Source: Symsagittifera roscoffensis
Lineage: Eukaryota > Xenacoelomorpha > Acoela > Convolutidae
DNA: 64,000 bases
NCBI RefSeq assembly: GCF_963678635.1
Contig: NC_087063.1
Location: forward strand, 3,696,580-3,760,579
Reading direction: 5' to 3'
This document shows positions 9,406 to 18,900 of this stretch, in pieces (positions within the stretch are counted from its first letter, which is position 1; each line of letters starts with the position of its first letter). The notes under the pieces are model-generated. The model was not told the DNA's origin, did no database searches, and saw only the letters and a list, made by a program, of their open reading frames with translations. Made by a program: the position numbers and the translations under genes.

Positions 9406-12020
9406 CGTGGGCTAAAAAAATGATTATTTTGAGACTGAAAAGCGGTGGTATGGGGTTGTTCAATAATTTGTTCATAAGTATTATCATCTTGTGACTGGTG
9501 TGTCATTATATGTTGGATGGGACTTTGTGATGTGGTGAGTCGAAAATTTGGATTATGTGTGATGGCTAAATTTCGAAAATTTCGTGGGACTAGGGATAGT
9601 GGATGGTTATTTGGTAGGGCTGGTAATTGTGGTGCCGTTGGCGTTATGTCTACATTGTTATGTTCTTCGTCGTATGTATTTTGTCGTGTTGCTATTTTTG
9701 TGTTATATTCTTTTATTTGTGCGTCTAAAAGAATTTTGTTTATAGATGTAGAAAAGATTCCAAAAAATCCTGCAAAGAGTATGCGTGCTACGCTTGCTTG
9801 TCTGTTTACTTGTGTGTGTATAGCACATGTGTTGTAGATTCCTTTTAAAAGTGAGAAAAGAAATCCAATAAAGTTAAACATTGCGTATAAAATAGTCAAT
9901 TTTTCTAAGATGTAGTAGGGCCATCCTAGAAAATCGAGGATCTCATTTTTGAGTGTAACAAAGCTAAAAATGTTAATTGGTGATATATCTTGGGGACGGT
10001 ATTTTTCACCGTTTAGATATATATAATCTTTAATGTCTTTAAAATATCCGCTATAGTCTTGCGTGTAGATATCGGCAAATCCTGCGGTTTCTGCAAGTTT
10101 GCGTAAATTTTGGTCTATTGATTGTCTTTGTATAGTGTCCATTTGTGTTAATAATTCTTGGAATTGTTGTGTTCTAATGTGATGTTGAATATCTGATTTT
10201 GAAAAGATTCCTATTGATTGTAAGTCTATATTTGGGTTTCGAGCAATAGCGCGAATGCTTTCTGGTGAAAATTTTTTGAGTGATTGCATTAATGTGGGAT
10301 ATGGAGTGAGAAGATAATATTTATTTTCATCAGGGTTTAGTTGTACTACATTGTGGCTGTTTTCTGATCCACATGGGACTGCGGTATCCCAGAAATAGGT
10401 TCTTCGTGAAAGTGTATCCACGAAATGTACTTTATTCTTATAAAAGATAGGGATTCTTTTATAACATCGTTTATCTTCAAAAACGTATAGTGGTGATACT
10501 TTTTTAGTACAAGTATAAAACCATAAGATGTTTCCTTCATAGTCTAAAAAATTTGATCTATTTCCAGATAATAAGTATCCTGCATAGGGTATTTTTAATA
10601 CTGCTAGTGCAAGTGATTGTAATATTTGTGTTCGTTCTAATTCGCATAGTTGGTGTAGTGTTTCTAATTCGGAGAGTGACATTTCTTGAAAAATTCGGTT
10701 AATTGTATAATCTAGTTTCATATCTAAATGAATATCATAGTGGATATTACCGAAATATGTAGTATTCATTAGTGATAATTCTTGTAAGCGTGTGCTTCTG
10801 GTGTCATGGGGTTTTAGATGTCCACCAGGTTGTCCGTTGCTTTTTTCAAAATTAACTGGTATATAGGATGTTCCTTCGTTTGGAGGATGACCTGTGGCAT
10901 ATGGGTCAATTTTTATTTTTCCAGTGGTCATGTCGAATCCTTTTTCGTATTCAACTAATATTTCAGAGTATTGTGTTTTATGGAGTGGATTTCTATATTT
11001 ACATGCAAGTTCTGTTTCTTGATATATTTGAAAACGTGTCAATTTATTTTCTATATTGTGTATGTTTCTAAAATTAGTACTTTGTTTTCGTGATGGATGT
11101 ACTTGTTCATATGGAACTGATTGTATAAAGTATTTTTCGTGAAATTTTATCATACGAGCGTGTATTCTTGCTACTTGAAATGTTGTACATGTATCTTCGG
11201 GGAACCAAACAATTGTTGCTTGTGTTCTCGTTGTAGGGTCGCAATAACCTTGATCATTTTTACAAGGTAATCGGATTCCTTGATAGATCATTGTATTATC
11301 TGATAAATCTCGTGTTAGTTGTATTTTTTCGAGTTGTATTTTCCAATCGAAAAACATTATTTCTTGGTATCCTTTATTTTTTGTGTCTGCTTTGCAGTTT
11401 GATGGGTTATTTATACCAATGTGTGGTATCCAATGTTTATCGTGTAGGTCATAGGTTAATCGTCCGTGTGCGCCGTTATATGGGTATTTTTCGTCTAGTT
11501 TTATATGTCCTTGGTGTCTTTCAAGTTGTGATTGATGTACAGAGTCTGAAAAAACTTGAAAGTTAACTAACTTTCTTTGGGAGTTTTTATTTCGTGTGAT
11601 GTTTAGTCTAAGTAATTCATTTTTACAATCGTCGGGATTGAGATGTAAAAGACGTTCTATATTACTTTGATAGAATGATTCATGGTCAAGTCGGTTTTTG
11701 TTTCCGTTCGAGACTTGTGAACAATGTACTTTTTTTTCGGAAAATGTTGCTGTGAATTTATAACCTGTAACTGTTGTTGCTCGGGCTTTTGAATAGAGTG
11801 TTGCTATTACATCTGTGGTTTCTATAGCTTGTGGTTCTGTTTCACATTGTGATACTTGATTTATTGCATATTTATGTAGTGTTTTTTGTTCATTTTCTTC
11901 ACAATCGTAATGTGTTACTAATAAATCTTGTGGTCCTGTACGAGGGGAAGGGTTTATGTTTTGATTTGAGATTACTAGAAAAAGGAGTTGGAGAAAAATT
12001 AATAATTTTAGAATATACAT
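9402..12020 (-). CDS. env: Envelope-like glycoprotein, 872 aa
   Basis: The protein begins with a hydrophobic signal peptide (MYILKLLIFLQLLFLVIS). A long Cys-containing ectodomain follows, with a Tyr-Asp-Cys motif near residue 40 and several potential N-glycosylation sites. A hydrophobic membrane segment lies near residues 702-727 (ILYAMFNFIGFLFSLLKG), a second hydrophobic patch near 740-760, and a polar tail follows of about 110 residues. This layout is that of a type I viral fusion or attachment glycoprotein. The early Cys pattern gives me a low-confidence impression of chuvirus-like glycoproteins captured by LTR elements. It overlaps the upstream ORF by 13 nt and the downstream ORF by 4 nt. 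No stop or frameshift is seen in this copy. Confidence 0.8.
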   Translation of the reverse strand: MYILKLLIFLQLLFLVISNQNINPSPRTGPQDLLVTHYDCEENEQKTLHKYAINQVSQCETEPQAIETTDVIATLYSKARATTVTGYKFTATFSEKKVHCSQVSNGNKNRLDHESFYQSNIERLLHLNPDDCKNELLRLNITRNKNSQRKLVNFQVFSDSVHQSQLERHQGHIKLDEKYPYNGAHGRLTYDLHDKHWIPHIGINNPSNCKADTKNKGYQEIMFFDWKIQLEKIQLTRDLSDNTMIYQGIRLPCKNDQGYCDPTTRTQATIVWFPEDTCTTFQVARIHARMIKFHEKYFIQSVPYEQVHPSRKQSTNFRNIHNIENKLTRFQIYQETELACKYRNPLHKTQYSEILVEYEKGFDMTTGKIKIDPYATGHPPNEGTSYIPVNFEKSNGQPGGHLKPHDTRSTRLQELSLMNTTYFGNIHYDIHLDMKLDYTINRIFQEMSLSELETLHQLCELERTQILQSLALAVLKIPYAGYLLSGNRSNFLDYEGNILWFYTCTKKVSPLYVFEDKRCYKRIPIFYKNKVHFVDTLSRRTYFWDTAVPCGSENSHNVVQLNPDENKYYLLTPYPTLMQSLKKFSPESIRAIARNPNIDLQSIGIFSKSDIQHHIRTQQFQELLTQMDTIQRQSIDQNLRKLAETAGFADIYTQDYSGYFKDIKDYIYLNGEKYRPQDISPINIFSFVTLKNEILDFLGWPYYILEKLTILYAMFNFIGFLFSLLKGIYNTCAIHTQVNRQASVARILFAGFFGIFSTSINKILLDAQIKEYNTKIATRQNTYDEEHNNVDITPTAPQLPALPNNHPLSLVPRNFRNLAITHNPNFRLTTSQSPIQHIMTHQSQDDNTYEQIIEQPHTTAFQSQNNHFFSPR

Positions 12021-13144
12021 GTGTATGATAATCCTGAGTATGGATTATAAAATGTAATGTAGCCAATTGTGTTTTTGGTATATCTGTCGTATTTGTATAT
12101 TACTTCAGTAGTTATAAACGGTGGTGGTAGTGATTGAGCTGTTATGTTAGGTGGATTTAATGGGTAGGGATGTTGGGTAATATTATTTAACTTAACTGTG
12201 ATTTCAAACTTTAATTGTAAACTGTTTTGTTGGAGTATTTGAATATTGTGATCACGGATATCGTTGTGAATATCTTGGCGATATTGTAATCTATTAAGTG
12301 CCCAGTTATGAAGGCGGTTACTTTCTTGATGTTGTCCAAATAGTGGTGGAGGTGCTGTAAATGTATTCCAATCTAGTCTTAAAGGAATATTTATTGATGA
12401 TTGTTCTCGATATCTGGCGTCGAGATTATTTGGAAAATTTAAGTTAAAAGGTGGTGGTGAAATCTGGCTTATTGATGGTGTTGATGGTAGTGATAATGTT
12501 TCTGGTAGTGATGAGGATGTTGTTGTATCCGTAGAAATATCTATGGGGTCATTGACTAAATTTGGTTCACCTTGTGTAAATGAATGTGTAGTCCAATATG
12601 GAAATCGTGATGTTTGGTTTGTGGGGTTGAAAGGATTTTCACGTATTTGCTCAGATGTTGGTGTTGAACCTAAGTAATCTGATGGTAGGCTTGAGGTGCT
12701 ACGTTGTGAAAGAAGCGTAGGGGTTTCTGGTAATATACCAATGGGGTTTTCTGGAGTGTTTTGTGATGGGGATTGAGGTATATCAAAATGAACTCGGGGA
12801 GTTTGAAGATTTCTGTTTCGTCGAGGATGTATAATTTGTCTATTTATTTCGACTGTATTTTGGTTTTGACTAGAATTTCTTATTCTACTTAGTTCTTGTG
12901 GTAGTGTTGGGTATAGGTTATATGTTGGTTCGCTTAAAGGTGCTTGTCGTTGAACTGGTTCTAGTGGTTCTGATAAACGAGCATGTCGTTCTTCAAAAGT
13001 GTATGGATTGTCTTGAAAAGAAATTCGTGTAGATGTTTGAGGATTTTGAGTAGTTGAAGGTGGTGTTTGGTTATCTTGGGATGATGTCGGTGAAGACTGA
13101 TTCTGTGACTGTTGGGTAGCAATTTTTGATGGATTTTTGAATTG
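12008..13144 (-). CDS. Pro/Ser/Thr-rich ORF without an ATG, about 378 codons
   Basis: The frame is open from just after the stop of the upstream membrane ORF to TAA at 12010-12008, inside the start of env, but I find no ATG in frame. In copy 2 the corresponding position (41221) is ATG; here it is CAA, preceded two codons away by TAA. The N-terminal half is low complexity (Gln, Ser, Pro, Thr). The C-terminal half is more structured, with DARYREQSS and LHNWALNRLQYRQD. No signal peptide, membrane segment or known domain was seen. Either copy 1 has lost the start codon, or the protein is made by non-AUG initiation. Function unknown. Confidence 0.65.
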   Translation of the reverse strand, partial: QFKNPSKIATQQSQNQSSPTSSQDNQTPPSTTQNPQTSTRISFQDNPYTFEERHARLSEPLEPVQRQAPLSEPTYNLYPTLPQELSRIRNSSQNQNTVEINRQIIHPRRNRNLQTPRVHFDIPQSPSQNTPENPIGILPETPTLLSQRSTSSLPSDYLGSTPTSEQIRENPFNPTNQTSRFPYWTTHSFTQGEPNLVNDPIDISTDTTTSSSLPETLSLPSTPSISQISPPPFNLNFPNNLDARYREQSSINIPLRLDWNTFTAPPPLFGQHQESNRLHNWALNRLQYRQDIHNDIRDHNIQILQQNSLQLKFEITVKLNNITQHPYPLNPPNITAQSLPPPFITTEVIYKYDRYTKNTIGYITFYNPYSGLSYTCIF

Positions 13145-13149
13145 TTACT

Positions 13150-13335
13150 TTAGTGGGAAGGTTTATGTTTATTATAGTATTCTTCCAAAAAAAGAATTAG
13201 AAGGATTGTTGCTAGGGCAAATGTGAAGATTGCTTTCTTTATACATTTACATATTGTCAAAATGAGGGATGATAAAAATGTTATGAAAATTACAAACAAA
13301 AAAAATATCGGTTTACTGAAAATTGTTCGTATCAT
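13150..13335 (-). CDS. Small membrane protein 2, 61 aa
   Basis: A very hydrophobic protein with two likely membrane spans (FFLFVIFITFLSSLILTI and FTFALATILLILFL) joined by a basic Cys loop (CKCIKKA). The size and layout recall viral viroporins, which is analogy only. Its ATG overlaps the stop of the upstream small ORF as ATGA (13335-13332). The next ORF begins about 5 nt after its stop. Copy 2 keeps an open 62-aa version (41227-41415) with the same spans and loop, so it is probably a real gene despite its size. Confidence 0.65.
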   Translation of the reverse strand: MIRTIFSKPIFFLFVIFITFLSSLILTICKCIKKAIFTFALATILLILFLEEYYNKHKPSH

Positions 13336-13562
13336 TTAGACAAGTTATATGACTCGTACCTGTGGATGTAATCAAGGGTTTTGGAAAGTTGGAGGAATAG
13401 TTCGAGTATAGTGTAGAAAATTAAAAAAATGTTACAAAAAATGATTAGGATTATTAGAAAAGATTCAAGTATATCAAAAAGAAATATTATAAAGGTTTCA
13501 AGTATTGTAAAAAAATGTTTAAGATTTATGAGTATTTGAGTAACTGATTGAGAGAAGAGCAT
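13332..13562 (-). CDS. Small membrane protein 1, 76 aa
   Basis: The protein has one long hydrophobic stretch rich in Phe, Ile and Leu (about residues 15-58, for example FLIILIIFCNIFLIFY), followed by a short polar C-terminus. It probably spans the membrane once or twice. Its stop TGA lies inside the ATGA overlap with the next ORF, as expected for coupled translation. In copy 2 only the C-terminal part survives, next to a deletion junction. It is hypothetical; composition and position support it. Confidence 0.55.
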   Translation of the reverse strand: MLFSQSVTQILINLKHFFTILETFIIFLFDILESFLIILIIFCNIFLIFYTILELFLQLSKTLDYIHRYESYNLSK

Positions 13563-14159
13563 TTAAGAAATGATCTATTGGTCGAATATTTTTTGCTGTT
13601 TGAGGCGATTTTCTAGTGTGGTCGGATTATTTATTAGTTTTTTGACAAGTGGGTTGAGTTTTGTAAAAAATTGATGGGGGCAATTTTTATGGTGACTGGG
13701 AGGTCGTCTTTTTCTTTATTTTTGTTTGTCAAATGATCCGGGGTATGGTGAGATTTTTATACTTTAGGCTAATTAAAATGTTCATTTTGTTACTTTAGGC
13801 TAAGTTAACAAATTTGCTTTGGGGGTATTCGTGGTCTGAGTTGGGGAAATATTGTTGATCTTTGGGTTATTAGATAAGGGAGGGGTACGGTATTATGGTG
13901 ATATTTATTTTAGTTGTCAAGTTGGAGTGGTTTGCTTATTTTTGACCTGGAGGTCGTAAAGTTATAGTTATAGATGTGCCTGGAGTTCTATATGATTCGT
14001 CTAATTGGTCTTAGTTTGAGTTAGAGAAAGTGACGGATTGGATGAATCCTATTGGTCTATTTTGAACTAGAATTATTACGTACTTGTCAGCATGTTATTT
14101 TGAAAAATGTAAATGAAAAATGTTTCGGAGGTTTCAAGATTGTGAAGCAAATGTTAAAA
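13563..14159 (-). other. Spacer between integrase and the downstream gene block
   Basis: About 600 nt without a supported ORF. It includes two copies of TTACTTTAGGCTAA near 13757 and 13790. It is the only long gap among the element's genes and a plausible place for a splice acceptor or internal promoter serving the five downstream ORFs; no specific signal could be fixed. Confidence 0.5.
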
Positions 14160-15905
14160 TTACTTTTGAAATTCCACTTTCTTTAAAATTTTAGATTGGG
14201 GGATGAATATTTTATAGTTTTTACGTGGTTGATTTCGGAGTCTTGTTGTTTTTCTATTTTCTGATTTGTCAATTTGTTCTTGGGGTATTATTTGTTCGGT
14301 CATTTTTCTATTTTTTCTTTGTTTTGGAGATTCTTTATGGTTTTGTGTATTGTTTTTGGTGGCGGTTGGTTTTGTGTTTTGATTTTCGGTGGGGTTATCA
14401 TTTTGTTCTGTGTTTTTCAGATGTGGTTCATTTTGAATGATTTTTAATCCTGTGAAAGAATATAATTGAGTTAATTCGCGGAGTGCGTATTCTTTTGGGT
14501 AATAAGGTAATAGGTTGTTTCGATGTTGAACGATTTCTTTTTTGTTTGAGTCGGTAATTTTATATGTGACATCAGTGGGTTTTGCAATTATTTGGTATGG
14601 TCCTTTTCGAAGGGGTTGTAATTTTTTAGAAATTCCTTTTTGAGTATTAAAATTAGGTATTAAAACAAATGTTCCAATTTTTAATTCGGAGGCTGGTGTA
14701 AAACGTGAATTGATTTGTTCATTAATGTTTTGTCTTTGTAATAACTTTTTTGTTATTTTTTGATAAATTTCATTGTGTTTTTTATCTCTATTTAGAATCC
14801 ATTCGGTGTGTGTACCGGAGGCTAGTTTAAGAATTTGTGGGTGATGAAAATGATCTTCATCGTGTGTATGTAAAGGTAGGTTATAACAAATTGAGTCTTT
14901 ATTTGGTTGACAATAACCTTGTGCGTTTTTATGAGAATTTGCTGTAAACATTATTGGTTTGCGTGGCTTTTGGTTAAAAACCATTTCGTATGGTGACATT
15001 CCTAAAGTTGTCGTAATTTGTGAATTATACGCTAAGGGAAATAATTTTACATCTGCTGACCATTCGGTATATTTTGTATCATTTCCGTTGATGATACATC
15101 TAAGATATTCTTGTAATGAACGGTTCATACCTTCGACTAAGCCGTTTGTCCAAGGTGCATGAGATGTACGTGGTTTGTGTTTAATGTTATATAAATGACA
15201 TAGTGTGATAATTTCATTATTTATGAATTCTGTACCGTTGTCTGTAACTAAAATTTCTGGTAGTCCGAATTTTGCTATCCAGTGTTCATAGAGTGTTGTG
15301 TAAGCGTAATAAGCGTTACAATGTGGTACTGGGTTAAGTGCTACATAATGTGTAAATGCGTCAACAATTACCATAATGTAGGAGTTTCCTTCTGATGAGG
15401 GTGAAATTGGTCCTTTAGTATCAAATGAGATACGATGATTGAAGTACAAACTTTGTCCTTTAAAATCTTGTTTTTGTGCTATTTGTTTTTGATTTGGGTA
15501 AGGTTTATTTAGTTGACATACTATACAGTCATTGCATAGTACTTTTATCCAAATTGGTGCATTTGGGAAATAAAAGTTTTGTATAAAATTTGAATATGTT
15601 TTCTCTGATCCAGAGTGTCCTTTAATATTTTGTGTATGTGAAATATTAAAAGCTATAAGAATCATACTTAAAGGGAGACATGGAACTGTAGATTCATTCA
15701 GGTTATACTCTAAAAGGTCTGTATTTTCGTTAATTGTTGTGTTGTTAAATTTGCGAAAGTATCGGAGGAGTGTTTTGTTTCCTAGAATGGTTGAATCTGC
15801 TTTGATAGGTTTAGTTTTATATTTGTGCCATGATTTCAGTTGTCGAATTACTGGGTCAAGGTTTTGTATTGTTTCAATGTTGAAATTGTAATTATTTCTG
15901 TTGGG
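14160..15905 (-). CDS. pol (IN): Integrase, expressed by -1 frameshift from gag-pol
   Basis: From 15665 on the protein shows the zinc-binding HHCC region (HTQNIKGHSG ... CNDCIVC). The catalytic core has Asp (ISFDTKGP), Asp (LVTDNGTEF) and Glu (GLVEGMNR). A C-terminal region with KGPYQIIAKP is GPY/F-like, followed by a long polar tail. The frame is open without break upstream to about 15,903, beyond the gag-pol stop (15848), and the extra residues look like the usual spacer before integrase. The two frames overlap and differ by -1. The enzyme inserts element cDNA into host DNA. No stop is seen. Confidence 0.85.
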   Translation of the reverse strand, partial: PNRNNYNFNIETIQNLDPVIRQLKSWHKYKTKPIKADSTILGNKTLLRYFRKFNNTTINENTDLLEYNLNESTVPCLPLSMILIAFNISHTQNIKGHSGSEKTYSNFIQNFYFPNAPIWIKVLCNDCIVCQLNKPYPNQKQIAQKQDFKGQSLYFNHRISFDTKGPISPSSEGNSYIMVIVDAFTHYVALNPVPHCNAYYAYTTLYEHWIAKFGLPEILVTDNGTEFINNEIITLCHLYNIKHKPRTSHAPWTNGLVEGMNRSLQEYLRCIINGNDTKYTEWSADVKLFPLAYNSQITTTLGMSPYEMVFNQKPRKPIMFTANSHKNAQGYCQPNKDSICYNLPLHTHDEDHFHHPQILKLASGTHTEWILNRDKKHNEIYQKITKKLLQRQNINEQINSRFTPASELKIGTFVLIPNFNTQKGISKKLQPLRKGPYQIIAKPTDVTYKITDSNKKEIVQHRNNLLPYYPKEYALRELTQLYSFTGLKIIQNEPHLKNTEQNDNPTENQNTKPTATKNNTQNHKESPKQRKNRKMTEQIIPQEQIDKSENRKTTRLRNQPRKNYKIFIPQSKILKKVEFQK

Positions 15906-18900
15906 GGGAGAAAAATGTTTTCGATTTCTAATTTAGATAAGGGTATTGTATCAAGTGGGTCGTGAAGGTCAAAAACTTGATTTATTGTGTATTTTGAATC
16001 ATTTGTTTGTGGTCCTGATAAATTTATTTTATCAGTTAAATCTTCTTTTTCAATTAGTGGAAAATGGTCTTTCTTAGGCGGGTGTTGTTTAGTTCGTTTT
16101 TGTTGGGTGTTATTTTTTATCCATTGAGAATATGGGATTGGTTTGAAAGTTGATGTTCCAAGTAAATCAACTTCATAATGATTATTTTGACAATCTAAAT
16201 AAAGTGGGAAATGTTGTAAACTATTTATTTGTGATTGTTCAATATCAGTTTTTACTGCATATTTGCATTCCAATCGGGGTGATGTTTCGTTTTCTGCAAG
16301 GTAGAATTTTATGTTTTTGGGTATTTCAACTGTTGTTTTTCGTGTAAGTAATTCAGGTGGTGTATTTCGACTTAAGGTGTCTGGTAATGCAAGATTTTTT
16401 CTTGCAGTCCAAACTATATGTAAGTTTGGAAATTTCATTAGAATTAGTTGAAATCTGTAAACTCGGTGGTTTGGGTTAGATTTTTGTGTAAAGAGAAAGA
16501 TGATTGGTTTATGGTCTGTGAATAGAACTGTTGGATGTTTTGATCCAAGTATCAGAAATTCATATTCTGTCAGTGTATATATTATGGCTGTACATTCTCT
16601 CATTAGAGTTGAGAGTCGTAGCTCTGCTTGAGTGAATAATCGAGAATTTGCTGATATGAGGTTCATTTTATTTGTACCATTATGTGATTGTAATAGTGCT
16701 GCACCGATGCCAAAGTTCGAAGCATCGCACATTGCATAAAATGGTTGATTTGAATCTGGAATTGTGTTTGAAATTAGTTCAGTTAAAAGTTTCTTTACTT
16801 CTTCAAATCGTGTTTGATGTTCTGTGTTCCATTCAAAATTATTTTGTTGTCTAAGGATGTTATAAAATGGTCGTAGATATAATTGCATTTTATAAACATA
16901 TTTACTTAAAAAGTTTAACATTCCAAGAAATTCTTGGATTTTCTTTTTATTTGTTGGTGGTTGAAGTTTTTGAATAGCGTCAATGCGTGATTTCAATGGA
17001 GTGATTGTTTTTCTTTCTATATTATGTCCTAAGAATTTAACTCTTGTCAAAAAGAAGTGTGATTTATCGGGGGCGGCCTTCAGATTTTCGTTCTGAAGTA
17101 TTTGGTGATATTTTTCTAAAACATTGAACATCTCGTCTTTTGTTTGTGATTGCATAAAAACATCGTCTAAATAGGTGATTGCGTTTTTCTTGAGTATTAG
17201 TGGTCTAAAAATTTTGCTCATAAAAGCTGAAAATGCTGCTGGTCCTATGGATATTCCATAGAATAAGCGGTTGAATTCATATTGTTGGTTTCCGATAACA
17301 AATTGTGTTAAACGTCGTGATTGTTCATCTAGTGGCATTTGATTGTATGCACTATTCATATCGGCGGTTGTAAAGTATTTGCCGTTTATTTTTGTTAAAA
17401 TAACTTGTATTGGTTCAATGGGCCAATTACATTTTGATTCATCTATGAGTGAATTGAGGTATCTAGCGTCGAGAACGATTTTTAATGATTCTCCTTTAGC
17501 TAGAATGATAACGGGGTTGATAAATGTGTTGCCTTTTGGTTGTTCTTCTTTATTAACTGGTGATATAATGTTGTATTGTTCTAAAATATCGAGTAATCTG
17601 TTCACTTTATCATGTAAGTGAATTGGTACTTTACTTGCTCTCTGTTTTTTGAAAACTGCGTCTGGTTTTAACGGGAGATGTAGTGATGAACTGATTTTTC
17701 CAACATCGAATTTTGATGTTGCATAGACTGATGAATATTTAATTAGCTGTTTGGCTAATTTTTCGAATTCGTTTTGTGTTATTTGTGAATGTTGGAAATT
17801 AAACATTGTTAAAAATTTTTGTTGGTCCTCTGTGTAGTTACTTATGTTGAATGTAGGTTTGAAATATGGAGTTTTTGTGAAATAATCCGTATTTCTGTTT
17901 TCGTTACTTATTATATTATTTATAGATAATTCTTCATTAAGAATTGTAGATTGGCAAATATCTAGTAATTGGAGTATATTATTTACGCGATAGGCTTTTT
18001 CGTGTATTGGTGATATTGTAGCGTTGGTTTCACAATATCCTAAAAGTCCTAAAGGTAATGTTACTTGGTAAGGTGTGTTGTTATAGACATGTAAGGAAAT
18101 GATATCGGAATTCGAATTTTTCAAATATTTTATGGATGAGATTGTGATTTTGAAAAATTTGTGAATAGGTTTGAATTCAAATTCTGACATATAAAATTTT
18201 TGTTTGTTTTGTTCTTTATCATATTGGTGAACTTGTTTGATTGAAAAATTATAGATATTTCCTGATAGTGGTTTTAGGTGTTTTCTTTGTTGGTTAAATA
18301 TCGGGTAGAATTTTGAAAAGAATGGTGGTTGTTTATTAAATCTTTGAAAAAATGTTAAGGATGTTTCTTTTGTTTTTGTATATTTATCTTTGATTAATAT
18401 TTTACTATTTAGTATGTTAATTGTTGGTATATACTTCGAAATAAATGGTATTCCAATGATATTATATTTAATGTCAGTGATATGGAATATTTGTTTAAAT
18501 GGCTTATTTAAAATTTTGCTTTGTTCCATTGTTCTGGTGGGGAGGAGAAATAATTGGATTTTTCCGTAGTTTATCAATGTTGATCCTTGTGCTGTTGCTA
18601 GTTTGCTGGAGGTTTCAAGAGGTGTTAGCTTTGGGTGTAAGGTTTTTATTTCATTCCATGTGGGGATGTTTATTATGTTTGATTCTGCTCCTGAATCAAT
18701 TAAAAAATCTATTTCAAGGTCTGGTGGTTGAAATTCTTTATTTCTTGGGCTTTCTAAGAGAAATGGTATTGTCCAAATTTTTTCTTTGGGTTGTTCTTTT
18801 TGTATATTTTGATAAATATGGTTTGTATTCAAGCATTTTGTTTTGGTATTTTTATTGGTTTGATTTGTAGTGTTAATCTCATTTGTTTCTTGCGTCGTTG

